NCBI GenBank assembly: GCA_905206805.1
Contig: CAJLIR010000004.1
Span: 28,613-92,612, forward strand
Direction of reading: 5' to 3'
From: an uncultured Caryophanales bacterium
GTDB taxonomy: Bacteria; Bacillota_I; Bacilli_A; RF39; UBA660
Length of the DNA: 64,000 nt
Every line of letters begins with the position of its first letter. Position 1 is the first letter of the stretch. The translations under genes were made by a program, and so were the position numbers. Below are positions 52,716 through 61,793 of this stretch, piece by piece. The notes beneath the pieces are model-generated. The model did not search any database. It saw only the letters and a program-made list of their open reading frames with translations, and had not been told where the DNA came from.

Positions 52716-54588
52716 ATTTAGAAATTAAATCACAAACTAAATTACTAATTTCAGTTGGATTATCGATTGTTAATCCCTCAATAAGTCTTGCTTGTGCATA
52801 CAAAATTTTTGTATATTTTGCTAATTCATCTTTATCATTTTTATATAAATCATTTAATTTATCAACAATTTTATGTTCACTATTTATCTCCAAGATAGTA
52901 TTTGCTTTAATTTTATTATCAGTTGGCATAGCATTAAATACTTTTTCCATTTCAACTGATACATCACCTTCTGTAGTTAAGCATACAGGATGACTCTTTA
53001 AACGATTTGTAAATCTAACCTCACTTACACTATCAGCTAAACTTTCCTTCATTGCTTTAAATAAATCAGAATGTTCACTATTTAATTTATCAAGTTTTTT
53101 ATTTTCTTCATCACTACTTAAATTTAAATCTTTTGAGCAAACATTAATAAATTTTTTACCTTCATATTCCATTAATGTTTGAATAGCAAATTCATCCATA
53201 TAATCAGTAAAATATAAAATATCAAAGCCCTTATCTTTTACTAATTCAACTTGTGGTAATAAATCTATCTTATCAGGTGTTTCACCATTAGCATAATAAA
53301 TTTTATCTTGATTTTCACTCATATTAGAAACATATTCCTTTAATGAAATTAAATCTTTTTTATTAGCTGAATAGAATAAAATTAAATCTTTCAATTTATC
53401 TTTATCCATACCATAATTATTATAAATACCAAATTTCAATTGTAATCCAAATATTTTAAAGAATTTTTTATATTCTTCATAATCATTTTTCATCATATTT
53501 GATAATTCATTTTTAATTTTATTTTCGATACTCTTAGCTATTATACCTAAATTTTTATCGTGTTGTAACATTTCTCTAGAAATGTTAAGTGATAAATCAG
53601 GTGTATCTACAATACCTTTAACAAAATTGAAATAATCAGGTAATAAATCACCACATTTTTCTTGAATTAAAACACCATTAGAATAAAGTTGTAATCCTTT
53701 TTCATATTCTTTTGTATAAAAATCATATGGAGCATGACTTGGAATAAATAAAATTGAATTATAACTACATTGACCTTCGACTTTAGAATTAATAACTTTC
53801 ATAGGCTTTTCATAATCATAAAATTTGTCACTATAAAAATTATTATAATCTTCTTCAGTTATATCTTTTTTATCTTTTTTCCAAATAGGGATCATACTGT
53901 TTAAAGTAGCATCTTCATGAATAGTTTCATATTCATCCTTACTACCATCTTTTAAAACACGATTTTCAACATTCATAACGATAGGATATCTTATATAATC
54001 AGAATATTTTTTAATAATACTTCTAATTTTGTATTCTTCTAAATATTCACTATATTTAAAATCTTCATCATCATCTTTTAAATAAAGAGTTATAACAGTT
54101 CCACAAGTATCTTTATTAGTAGAAGATATTGTGTAACCATCTTCACCACTTGATGACCATAAATAAGCTTTATCACTTGAATAAGCACGTGATTTAACTT
54201 CTATTTTCTTACTTACCATGAACGCAGAATAAAATCCAACACCAAATTGTCCAATTATATCTACATCAGTTTGATTTTCATTTTCCTGTTTAAACGCTAA
54301 AGATCCACTTTTAGCAATAGTTCCTAAATTATTTTCAAGTTCCTCTTCAGTCATACCAATACCATTATCACTAATAGTTAAAGTACGATTTTCCTTATCT
54401 GCTTCTATTCTAATTTCAAAATTATCAGGTTTTACTTTCGAATCAGTTAATGACAAATAATGCAATTTATCAATCGCATCACTTGCATTCGAAATAAGTT
54501 CCCTCATAAAAATTTCTTTATTTGTATAAATTGAATTAATCATTAAATCTAATAATCTTTTAGATTCCGCTTTAAATTGTTTTTTCAT
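52714..54588 (-). CDS. htpG: Hsp90-family chaperone HtpG
   Basis: 624 residues. GHKL ATPase motifs ELISNASDAIDKL, DNGIGMT and GQFGVGFYSAFMV lie in the first 140 residues, followed by the middle domain (NISREMLQ) and dimerisation domain. Start at 54586-54588 follows GGAGG; a further upstream ATG falls in the promoter. A CIRCE-like operator overlaps the promoter, so HrcA control is likely. B. subtilis htpG is not CIRCE-controlled, which makes this a lineage difference. Confidence 0.96.
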   Translation of the reverse strand: MKKQFKAESKRLLDLMINSIYTNKEIFMRELISNASDAIDKLHYLSLTDSKVKPDNFEIRIEADKENRTLTISDNGIGMTEEELENNLGTIAKSGSLAFKQENENQTDVDIIGQFGVGFYSAFMVSKKIEVKSRAYSSDKAYLWSSSGEDGYTISSTNKDTCGTVITLYLKDDDEDFKYSEYLEEYKIRSIIKKYSDYIRYPIVMNVENRVLKDGSKDEYETIHEDATLNSMIPIWKKDKKDITEEDYNNFYSDKFYDYEKPMKVINSKVEGQCSYNSILFIPSHAPYDFYTKEYEKGLQLYSNGVLIQEKCGDLLPDYFNFVKGIVDTPDLSLNISREMLQHDKNLGIIAKSIENKIKNELSNMMKNDYEEYKKFFKIFGLQLKFGIYNNYGMDKDKLKDLILFYSANKKDLISLKEYVSNMSENQDKIYYANGETPDKIDLLPQVELVKDKGFDILYFTDYMDEFAIQTLMEYEGKKFINVCSKDLNLSSDEENKKLDKLNSEHSDLFKAMKESLADSVSEVRFTNRLKSHPVCLTTEGDVSVEMEKVFNAMPTDNKIKANTILEINSEHKIVDKLNDLYKNDKDELAKYTKILYAQARLIEGLTIDNPTEISNLVCDLISK

Positions 54589-54619
54589 ATTTAGCCTCCA
54601 AATCTCATTCAACAAAAAA

Positions 54620-54648
54620 ATGATACTACATTTTTTAGCAATTGTCAA
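54620..54648 (-). promoter_or_regulatory. htpG promoter
   Basis: -35 TTGACA (54643-54648), 17-bp spacer, -10 TATCAT (54620-54625). The -35 lies within the CIRCE-like element. Confidence 0.75.
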
Positions 54649-54661
54649 GTTTGAGTGCTAA
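54635..54661 (-). promoter_or_regulatory. CIRCE-like HrcA operator
   Basis: TTAGCAATT-N9-GAGTGCTAA: the right arm is a perfect CIRCE half-site, the left arm matches 7 of 9, and the spacer is the standard 9 bp. It covers the htpG -35, so repressor binding would block transcription. Confidence 0.75.
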
Positions 54662-54680
54662 AAAACATAATATCACACAT

Positions 54681-55040
54681 TTAATTAAATTTCTTTATTA
54701 AATAACTAAATATCTTGGAAATTATTCCATTTATAAATATACTCAAAATACTTAAAATAGAAATACCAATAGATATACCATGCCATATATCATTAATAAA
54801 ATAAATACCTAAAATAGCAGAAATAATATAAGAAACTATACCAAAGTATCCCCTTATGTATCCATTAAAAAATTCAATGATAATAGAAACAAGTAACAAA
54901 AATGTTGTAACATTTAATAAATCATATAATTTAAAATAAAAGAAAATTAAATTTAAAATTGCTAAAATAAAATGATAATAGTAAAAACCTTTTAAAAATA
55001 AATAAAATGTCTTTTCTAATTTTGAATCAAATTTACTCAT
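54681..55040 (-). CDS. Small polytopic membrane protein
   Basis: 119 residues, four hydrophobic segments, short charged ends. Overlaps the phosphohexomutase gene by 8 bp, so the two are probably translated together. Not recognised. Confidence 0.65.
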   Translation of the reverse strand: MSKFDSKLEKTFYLFLKGFYYYHFILAILNLIFFYFKLYDLLNVTTFLLLVSIIIEFFNGYIRGYFGIVSYIISAILGIYFINDIWHGISIGISILSILSIFINGIISKIFSYLIKKFN

Positions 55041-56406
55041 TTATAATACTTTTTAAAACACTTTCAAACTCATTAGATATTTCTTCTAAACGTTTCTCAC
55101 TACTTGCTTCAAAACGATAAGTAATATTAGGTCCAGTATTAGAAGCCCTAACAAGTGCCCACGAATCACTAAATTCTACGCGAACACCATCTATATCAAC
55201 AAATTTATAATTTTTTTCTTTAGCATATTCTTTAACACGTTCAACAATTTTAAATTTATTACTATCATCAACTTTAATTTTAAGTTCTGTAGTAGAATAA
55301 TACTTATTTGTATTAAGTAACCAATCACTTATTTTCTTATTTGACTTACTAATTACTTCACACATTCTAAGACCAGCATATATTCCATCATCAAAACCTA
55401 AAAATTTATCTCTAAAAAATACATGTCCAGAAAACTCTCCACCAAAATCAAAATCACCTTTCTGCATCATCATATTTGAATAAGAATTTCCTGTTCTATA
55501 CATAACTGGTTCGATATCAAGTTTATTTAATTCATCTATTAAAGTTTTAGAACATTTTACATCGAATAAAGCTTTACGATTTTTTAAATTTTTATTTAGA
55601 TATCTATACATAATTAACATATATAAATCAGCAGCAATAAATTTACCATTTTCATCTACTATACCAACTCTATCAGCATCGCCATCAATTCCAATACCAA
55701 AATCGTACCCTAATTCTACAACTTTTCGTCCTAAATCAACCATATTAGCTGGAACCGAAGGATCTGGATGATGATTTGGAAAATCTCCATCACTTTCACA
55801 ATATAAAGGATAATAAGTAATTCCTAAAGCATCAAAAATATCTTTAATAACTATTGATCCAGTTCCATTTCCACAATCAAGCACAACTTTAATATTATTA
55901 TCAATATCTACTGAACTTGTTAATAAATTAATGTAATCCTCTTTTAAATTTTTAGAAATAACACTACCTGTGCCACTGTTAAAATTACCATCTAAAGTAA
56001 ATCTCATAAAATCTTGAATTAATTCTCCATAAGCATTACCTATTTTTTCAAAAGAAATTTTAAATCCATTATATTCTTTAGGATTATGGCTTGCAGTTAT
56101 CATAATACCAGTTGGAGTATTATACTTAATTCTTCCATAATAATACATTGGAGTTGTAACTAAACCTAGGTCAATTACATCACAACCAGAATCATTAATT
56201 CCCTTTACTAAAGCATCATGTAAAATTGGCGATGAATGACGATTATCATGACCAACTATAACTTTATTACTATTATATTTTTTTATATAAGTTGCAAAAC
56301 TTCTACCTAAAGTATAAGCAACATCCTCATTTAAATCTACTCCATAGATCCCTCTAATGTCATACTCCCTAAAAATCGACTTATTTATTTCATTTGTTAT
56401 TTTCAT
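55033..56406 (-). CDS. Phosphomannomutase / phosphoglucomutase
   Basis: 457 residues, the length of ManB/AlgC-type enzymes. Phosphoserine loop ITASHNPKEYNG, metal loop DGDADRVGI, sugar loop GGEFSGHVFF and the C-terminal phosphate-binding segment ASNTGPNITYRFEA are all seen. It interconverts hexose 6- and 1-phosphates for sugar-nucleotide synthesis. AGGTGG precedes the ATG. Sugar preference cannot be read from the sequence. Confidence 0.92.
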   Translation of the reverse strand: MKITNEINKSIFREYDIRGIYGVDLNEDVAYTLGRSFATYIKKYNSNKVIVGHDNRHSSPILHDALVKGINDSGCDVIDLGLVTTPMYYYGRIKYNTPTGIMITASHNPKEYNGFKISFEKIGNAYGELIQDFMRFTLDGNFNSGTGSVISKNLKEDYINLLTSSVDIDNNIKVVLDCGNGTGSIVIKDIFDALGITYYPLYCESDGDFPNHHPDPSVPANMVDLGRKVVELGYDFGIGIDGDADRVGIVDENGKFIAADLYMLIMYRYLNKNLKNRKALFDVKCSKTLIDELNKLDIEPVMYRTGNSYSNMMMQKGDFDFGGEFSGHVFFRDKFLGFDDGIYAGLRMCEVISKSNKKISDWLLNTNKYYSTTELKIKVDDSNKFKIVERVKEYAKEKNYKFVDIDGVRVEFSDSWALVRASNTGPNITYRFEASSEKRLEEISNEFESVLKSIINE

Positions 56407-56465
56407 AATCCACCTATCTTTCTATATTTATTCTATCATATTAACAAAATAAATAAAATAATTTC

Positions 56466-56494
56466 TTGACTAATTCTTAAGAATAGAATATCAT
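56466..56494 (+). promoter_or_regulatory. Promoter of the kinase-like gene with a palindrome in the spacer
   Basis: -35 TTGACT (56466-56471), 17-bp spacer, -10 TATCAT (56489-56494). The spacer contains the perfect palindrome ATTCTTAAGAAT (56473-56484), a good position for a repressor site. Confidence 0.6.
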
Positions 56495-56518
56495 ATTATC
56501 ACAAAAAGGAATGATGTC

Positions 56519-57493
56519 ATGTATTCTATAGATATAATAAAAAAGCTAGAAAATAGTAATAACTCAATTTATAAAGATTTGGAATATATAGAAAGTGAAA
56601 ATATCACCTTGTTCAAAGAAATTGTATCTACTTCTCTATTAAATTGGACCAATTATGATAGAGTTAATGAAGTAATAGAATATATAAAAAGCAAAAATCA
56701 TTTAAAAAAATATCTACATAATAAAAACTATTTTGATGCAATCACAAAAAAAAGTAATAATTTATTATCATTAAAGGAATATACTTCAAATGATTTTCTA
56801 ATTAATAAAAAAATTGCTAAAATAATTGACCAAAATGCAAGATTATTTACAAAACAAATATTAAATAAAGCTATCAAAGATTTCCGAATGGAATATGACA
56901 TTATACCTACTAATCTAAAAATAATAGAACAAATAAATTATTTAATTATTAAAGAAATTGTGGATAATGAAAAAGTAAAAATAAGTTCAATCAAATTAAT
57001 AGGTCGCGGAGAATTTTCAGATGTCTATCAAATAGGAAATAAAATCATAAAACTAGGTAAAAAAAGAGGAACAAAAACATTTCCAAATAATCCATATATT
57101 GTAAAACCACTACTCAGAAAAGAGTTTGAACTTGGAGAAAAAACAAAAATATTTGTTGAAGTATGTGAAAAAATTCTAACAAATTGTTGTACAAAAGAAG
57201 ATGTTGATGAAATATATAAAAAAATGAGAAGATTAGGATTAGTATGGATTGACGTAAAACAAAAAAATCTTGGTAAACTTTTAAAAGATAATAAAATATA
57301 TTGGAATAAACCACTTAGTCCAAGCGATACAGCTTTAATGCTACAAGAATATAGAGGTTCAGAAGAATTAAAAAAAGGTGATGTAGTAATTTGTGATGCA
57401 GATTATATATATGACGAATCAGGAAAAAATTACAATATTCAAAGAGTTGCAGAATATGAATTAAAATTTAAAAAAGAAAAAAATTTAAAATAA
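56519..57493 (+). CDS. Protein-kinase-fold protein
   Basis: 324 residues, soluble. A helical N-terminal half (about 1-150) is followed by a kinase-like fold: Gly-rich loop GRGEFSDVY near 162-170, IIKLGKK with a candidate ATP-binding Lys near 177, catalytic-loop-like WIDVKQKNLG near 243-252 (Asp and Asn in the HxDxxxxN spacing), and CDADY near 292 in place of DFG. The activation segment is short. It could be a small-molecule or protein kinase; I cannot name the family. It is the last chromosomal gene before the integrated element. Confidence 0.6.
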   Translation: MYSIDIIKKLENSNNSIYKDLEYIESENITLFKEIVSTSLLNWTNYDRVNEVIEYIKSKNHLKKYLHNKNYFDAITKKSNNLLSLKEYTSNDFLINKKIAKIIDQNARLFTKQILNKAIKDFRMEYDIIPTNLKIIEQINYLIIKEIVDNEKVKISSIKLIGRGEFSDVYQIGNKIIKLGKKRGTKTFPNNPYIVKPLLRKEFELGEKTKIFVEVCEKILTNCCTKEDVDEIYKKMRRLGLVWIDVKQKNLGKLLKDNKIYWNKPLSPSDTALMLQEYRGSEELKKGDVVICDADYIYDESGKNYNIQRVAEYELKFKKEKNLK

Positions 57494-57547
57494 ATATCTA
57501 GCAATTATCTAATTGCTTCATATAATATGATAGATGTTAAAATAAAA

Positions 57548-57572
57548 AATCTAGTAAAAATACTAGATTTAA
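57548..57572. terminator. Terminator downstream of the tRNA-Trp 3' fragment
   Basis: AAATCTAGTA-AAAA-TACTAGATTT. The T-run is better on the minus strand, so it is probably the original tRNA-Trp terminator; it can also stop the convergent kinase-like transcript. Confidence 0.6.
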
Positions 57573-57582
57573 TTTTTATATA

Positions 57583-57627
57583 TGGCAGGGGTGGAGAGAA
57601 TCGAACTCCCAACAGCGGTTTTGGAGG
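57583..57627 (-). pseudogene. tRNA-Trp 3' fragment (element attachment site)
   Basis: Minus strand: the 3' anticodon-loop and stem (CTCCAAAACCGC, anticodon CCA), variable loop, T-arm GGGAG-TTCGATT-CTCTC, acceptor CACCCCT, G73 and CCA. The 5' half is missing: sequence upstream (from 57628) does not pair with the acceptor or D-arm. This is the expected remnant where an element has inserted into the tRNA gene and now separates the two halves. Confidence 0.85.
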
Positions 57628-57819
57628 ATATTAAAACTCCTGTTATAAAATAGCAAATTCCCATAAAACCAAGCCAAACTGCCAATTCATATGTTGATAT
57701 TATACGATATAATTTGATTAAAAACGATACTTTTGCCACCAAAAGTGCCACCAATTAACATTAAAAAGTGCAACAAAGGTCTTTTGGACTGCTAGTATTC
57801 TTGAAAATAGCCACGAACT

Positions 57820-57856
57820 AAAAAAATTCCCACAATTCCAACGAATTGTGGGATTT
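57820..57856 (-). terminator. Integrase terminator
   Basis: Minus-strand AATCCCACAATTC-GTTG-GAATTGTGGGAATT followed by a T-run, directly downstream of the integrase stop. Confidence 0.85.
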
Positions 57857-57857
57857 A

Positions 57858-59474
57858 TTATATACTAATATTCTCATCTTTATATTTAGTAATATCACTT
57901 ATAGGACTAAGTGAAAGTTCATGATTATTATCAAAAATGGCAAAAATGCCACCAAGTAGTTTGTCTTTTAATTCAGGATCAATACTTTCAATAGCTTGAT
58001 TAAACATTTGTAAATTTGGATTACTATCCAATATATATTGCTTACACATATTCATATAACTATCTAAATCATCACGAGTAATATTATCATGAGTTAACCA
58101 CTCTAATGTATTAAACAAATCATCATCATTAGTAAGTGTAGAATCATTTACTAAAATTGATAATAAAGTTAATGGCTGAACTTCTACATCAGGAATATCA
58201 TTATTAAAAATGTTACTCGCCATCATACTAACTATTTTTTGATCTTGTATTAGATTACTATGAGTATATATTCTTAAAGTTGTAGATGGTTCAGAGTGAC
58301 CAAGTCTACGAGCAACATCTTGTGGTGGAACTCCAATTGATAATAAATAAGTTGCATGACTATGTCTTATGTCGTGGACAGTTATCGGTTTTAAATTATT
58401 ATCTTTTATAAATCTTGCCCATTCTTTAGTTATATAATCAGGATGCCAAACACTATTTAATTCTAATGTTCTAAAAATATAATCATCATCACTTGGATTA
58501 AAACCATTATCAATCTGATATTTTTTATATTCCATAAATACATCATATACCTCATCTACAACAACAATTTTACGAATACTTTTATCAGTTTTAGGTTTAA
58601 TAGCAACCAATGAATCAGTTACTTGTTCTATGATATCGTATTTCTTCAAAAAATCAGGATCTTCTTGCATTTCCTTCGACACGGTCATAAGCTCACGATT
58701 AATACTAATAATATGAGTAGTTTGGAATTTTCTCACACCATTTTCAGTAATAGGCATTTTTCTTTTAGTTATATCTTTCCATTTCAAGCCACCAAGTTCG
58801 CCTCGTCTAAACCCTGTATTAAACAAAGTAAATATTGCAGTTCTAAATCTAATATCATAATTTTTTAAAAGTTCAAAAACTTCCATCATTTCTTCATAGT
58901 TATAATAATCTCTTTGTTTGATTTTTAATTTAGGGGGATTTATTACAAACTCTGCAGGATTAGATAATAACCATTTTTTCTTTTTAGCATAATTGAAAAT
59001 GGATGTAATAAGTTTATGACAATGATTAATATAAGTTTCAGATAGTGGTTTGCCAGTTTGTGGATTAATAGTATTTCTCATTTTATCATATAATTTTTCT
59101 AAATCTTGTTCAGTTATACTTCTAATTTTAATATCACCTAAATCAGGTAAAATCCAATTATTAAGTAATTGTTTATAACCTCGAATAGTAGTGAGTGATC
59201 TCTTTTGATATTTAGTATCATCTAAATATATTTTTGCTGTTTGAGTAAGAGTATAGCCACCATTTTCTGCTTTAAGTCCTTCTTCTTTCATTTGTTTTTG
59301 AAGTGCTTTCATTTCATCCCTTCGTTTGATTGCATCTTCAGGTGTACCATAAACTCTTTCAACTATTCGATCACGAGTACCATCATCTCTAAAACCATTA
59401 CTTAATTCAATTCTAAAAACCCCATCAGACTCCTGATAAATATTTTTCATCCTGTTATCGTTTATTTTACCTAT
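57858..59474 (-). CDS. int: Tyrosine integrase with C-terminal extension
   Basis: 538 residues if started at ATA (59472-59474), 8 nt after AGGAGG. An in-frame ATG at 59450 has only a poor RBS. N-terminal arm-binding part, SAM-like core-binding domain (about 75-175), catalytic domain with Arg in NTGFRRGELGG near 220, HDIRHSH near 370, LGHSEPSTTLRIYTH with the nucleophile Tyr near 402. About 135 further residues follow the tyrosine, longer than Tn916 Int. It catalyses site-specific integration and excision; its position next to the tRNA-Trp fragment fits. Confidence 0.92.
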   Translation of the reverse strand: MGKINDNRMKNIYQESDGVFRIELSNGFRDDGTRDRIVERVYGTPEDAIKRRDEMKALQKQMKEEGLKAENGGYTLTQTAKIYLDDTKYQKRSLTTIRGYKQLLNNWILPDLGDIKIRSITEQDLEKLYDKMRNTINPQTGKPLSETYINHCHKLITSIFNYAKKKKWLLSNPAEFVINPPKLKIKQRDYYNYEEMMEVFELLKNYDIRFRTAIFTLFNTGFRRGELGGLKWKDITKRKMPITENGVRKFQTTHIISINRELMTVSKEMQEDPDFLKKYDIIEQVTDSLVAIKPKTDKSIRKIVVVDEVYDVFMEYKKYQIDNGFNPSDDDYIFRTLELNSVWHPDYITKEWARFIKDNNLKPITVHDIRHSHATYLLSIGVPPQDVARRLGHSEPSTTLRIYTHSNLIQDQKIVSMMASNIFNNDIPDVEVQPLTLLSILVNDSTLTNDDDLFNTLEWLTHDNITRDDLDSYMNMCKQYILDSNPNLQMFNQAIESIDPELKDKLLGGIFAIFDNNHELSLSPISDITKYKDENISI

Positions 59475-59486
59475 ATATTATTCCTC

Positions 59487-59777
59487 CTAAACATATTTTT
59501 TATTAACTTTTTCATTTTCGTTAACAACGATTTTATTACTAGCAAGATATTTCTCAATATCTTTAACATCAAAATAATTTAATTTACCAATTTTAACAAC
59601 AGGAATAAAACCATTTTTAATTGCTTCATTTAATCCATAATTGCTAATAGCAGGGTATCGATTTAATACTTCTTTAGTTTTTAATAATATCTGACCACCA
59701 TTATTAACTTCATTTTGTTTTTGATATTTATTAATGATAGTTCCAATTTCGATTAACATATCTCCTAGATTATTAAT
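59487..59777 (-). CDS. xis: Excisionase-like helix-turn-helix protein
   Basis: 96 residues with ATT start (59775-59777), 7 nt after AAGGGGG; an in-frame ATG at 59759 has AGGAG only 2 nt before it. The centre (TKEVLNRYPAISNYGLNEAIKNG and FIPVVKIGKLNYFDVKDIEKYL) has the winged-helix pattern of excisionases/MerR-like DNA-binding domains. Between ardC-like and int genes, the usual place for Xis. Confidence 0.75.
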   Translation of the reverse strand: MNNLGDMLIEIGTIINKYQKQNEVNNGGQILLKTKEVLNRYPAISNYGLNEAIKNGFIPVVKIGKLNYFDVKDIEKYLASNKIVVNENEKVNKKYV

Positions 59778-59789
59778 ATTAATTCCCCC

Positions 59790-60845
59790 TTAAATACTTA
59801 CATATGAATTATATGAATTTTCATCTAACGATATGTTTTGACTTTTAGATAATATTTTTTCATAATTATTTATTATCATTTTAGAATAATTAACAATAGT
59901 ATTAAGAGAATCATCTATCTCTTTAAAATCTTTATCTTTACTCCAAGAATAAAGATACATATTTGAATATTGGCTTGTATCCATACCTAAATATTTTGAA
60001 ACAACATAAGCAATTGATTCTGCCTCTGTTTCATATTTGTTTCTATGTTCTTGATAATCTTGATGATTATTAAGTAAATGCTTATGAGCAAGAGAGTGGG
60101 CATATTCATGAATAACAACTTTTAATCTCATAAGATTACTTAAACCTTTATGCACAACTATTGTGGAATTTTTAAAATCACAATATCCTTTCGCTCCTGA
60201 CTCAATTTTATCTTCATATTTTACTTTAAAACCATTACGATATATTGATTTAATAAATATATCCTCAATGCCCTCAGCACGATCATCTTCCAAAACAGGA
60301 TTTAATTTTTCATTGAGTTCATCCAAAGGCATATTAGTCTGACTTGCATCAAATACTGAACCAACTTTGAAATTACTTAACTTTTCACTATGATATGTAA
60401 TTGAATCATCTGACTTATCTTTATATTTTTTTAATTCATCTTCAGAAAGTACAAAGAGTGGTTTATATTCATATTTACCATTAACATCAGTTTTAATTTT
60501 AACAATTGTATAAAAAGTTGGAACTAATATTTTAATACCTTGCTCACCTGAATTTATACGATATCCCATTTTATTAAAAGTGCGAAGTGGTGCAACATAA
60601 TTTGCATCAGGATTTTGCATCCATATCAAGCATTGATTATTATATGAATAATTATTGAACTTAATTATATTATCTAAAAACTTTTTAATATCGCTTTCAG
60701 ATTTAAAACTTTCAATAGCTTGTTTTTTTAAATCAAATATAATGGATTTAACATCATTTTCTAATTGTTCCTTTTCTTTTTCATCTTTAGTTTTATTAGC
60801 TTGAAAACTTAATTCATTTATCTTTTTTAATTGTTCTTCTAACAA
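59790..60845 (-). CDS. ArdC-like antirestriction protein with zinc-peptidase motif
   Basis: 351 residues. N-terminal ArdC-type ssDNA-binding domain (FNNYSYNNQCLIWMQNP..., TFNKMGYRINSGEQGIKIL), C-terminal metalloprotease-like domain with HEYAH near 247 and a downstream Glu (EAESIAYVV). ArdC proteins protect incoming DNA from host restriction during transfer. TTG start at 60843-60845, 8 nt after AGGAGG. Its RBS begins at the stop codon of the upstream gene. Confidence 0.85.
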   Translation of the reverse strand: MLEEQLKKINELSFQANKTKDEKEKEQLENDVKSIIFDLKKQAIESFKSESDIKKFLDNIIKFNNYSYNNQCLIWMQNPDANYVAPLRTFNKMGYRINSGEQGIKILVPTFYTIVKIKTDVNGKYEYKPLFVLSEDELKKYKDKSDDSITYHSEKLSNFKVGSVFDASQTNMPLDELNEKLNPVLEDDRAEGIEDIFIKSIYRNGFKVKYEDKIESGAKGYCDFKNSTIVVHKGLSNLMRLKVVIHEYAHSLAHKHLLNNHQDYQEHRNKYETEAESIAYVVSKYLGMDTSQYSNMYLYSWSKDKDFKEIDDSLNTIVNYSKMIINNYEKILSKSQNISLDENSYNSYVSI

Positions 60846-60858
60846 ACATCAATCCTCC

Positions 60859-61215
60859 TTATATGTTTATATTGCTAGGACAAATATTATAATCTTCTTT
60901 TAATGACAAAATAATTTCTTCATATACATAATCTGCTATATTTGGATTTTTAAAAACCATATCAGCAAACTTTTTTATATCATCAAAACTCTCATATCTA
61001 TCACTCCTAGTAGAATATAATTTTGCTAATTCTTTTCCTAACTTTGTAATATTTTTTTCTTCCTCAAAAGTTACTTCACGATCATTAAGCCACTCCGAAG
61101 TTAATTCAAGCTCGGAGAAATCTTCTTTAGCAATTTCTATTGCCTCATCTAGATTGTCACTATCAATTTTTATAATTTTATTTAAACTAGACTTAACTCT
61201 TATATATTTTGAAAT
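60859..61215 (-). CDS. Acidic 118-residue protein with ATT start
   Basis: The frame runs from an in-frame stop before the RBS to TAA at 60859-60861 and has no ATG, GTG or TTG within the first 80 codons. AAGGAGG (61224-61230) stands 8 nt before ATT at 61213-61215, giving MSKYIRVKSSLN... to CPSNINI. Coding quality is good (charged helical sequence, EIAKEDFSELELTSEWLND). It fills an otherwise empty 370-bp gap between two accessory genes. Function unknown. Confidence 0.7.
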   Translation of the reverse strand: MSKYIRVKSSLNKIIKIDSDNLDEAIEIAKEDFSELELTSEWLNDREVTFEEEKNITKLGKELAKLYSTRSDRYESFDDIKKFADMVFKNPNIADYVYEEIILSLKEDYNICPSNINI

Positions 61216-61228
61216 AGATAATTCCTCC

Positions 61229-61783
61229 TTATATTCCTATATCTTTTATATATCCATTGTCAATATAATCAGATAACCACATTGCTCCAAATGTTTCTCT
61301 AATCTTTAATCTAAACATTGCTAATTTACTAATATCTAAATCTTTGTTATTAAGAGCAAATGCAATATTAGTTAAATTATTATTTTGAAATAAATAAACT
61401 TCATCAAAAGAAAAGGAATCTTTTGCGATTCCTTCATCTTTTAACATTTTAGTGAAACCATCAACCCATTCTGATAGTTCACCACCACAACCTTGTAATA
61501 TTAAAAATTCATAATTTCTATCTCGAAGTTCTTTAACTTCACTACAAGATAATTCTTTTATTTTTGATTTTTTTATGACTTTAAATTGATCCTCACCAAC
61601 AACTAATCCAAGTGATGAACCATTATCCCAAGTCATTTGAATAGTACCCATATCATCTACAAAATCAACAATACCATGAGTACCCGATGGAACTGCTTGA
61701 GAATCTTCCATACTAATTAATTCAATTTCAGTTCCTTTAGGGTATTGTTCTTTAATTCTTTTTATTTGATAATCTTTTAACAT
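61229..61783 (-). CDS. DUF4314-domain accessory protein
   Basis: 184 residues. The first 75 residues (KGTEIELISMEDSQAVPSG, TQMTWDNGSSLGLV-like, EDQFKVI) form a DUF4314 domain, a small SH3-like barrel common in Firmicutes mobile elements. The rest (about 80-184) is a helical domain not recognised. It is the only gene of the element here with a normally spaced ATG (AGGAGG, 6 nt). Confidence 0.75.
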   Translation of the reverse strand: MLKDYQIKRIKEQYPKGTEIELISMEDSQAVPSGTHGIVDFVDDMGTIQMTWDNGSSLGLVVGEDQFKVIKKSKIKELSCSEVKELRDRNYEFLILQGCGGELSEWVDGFTKMLKDEGIAKDSFSFDEVYLFQNNNLTNIAFALNNKDLDISKLAMFRLKIRETFGAMWLSDYIDNGYIKDIGI

Positions 61784-61793
61784 TTAAATCCTC

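Noticed and set aside
57583..57690. A complete tRNA at the element boundary
   Set aside because: Only the 3' half fits tRNA-Trp; sequence in the place of the 5' half cannot form an acceptor or D-arm.
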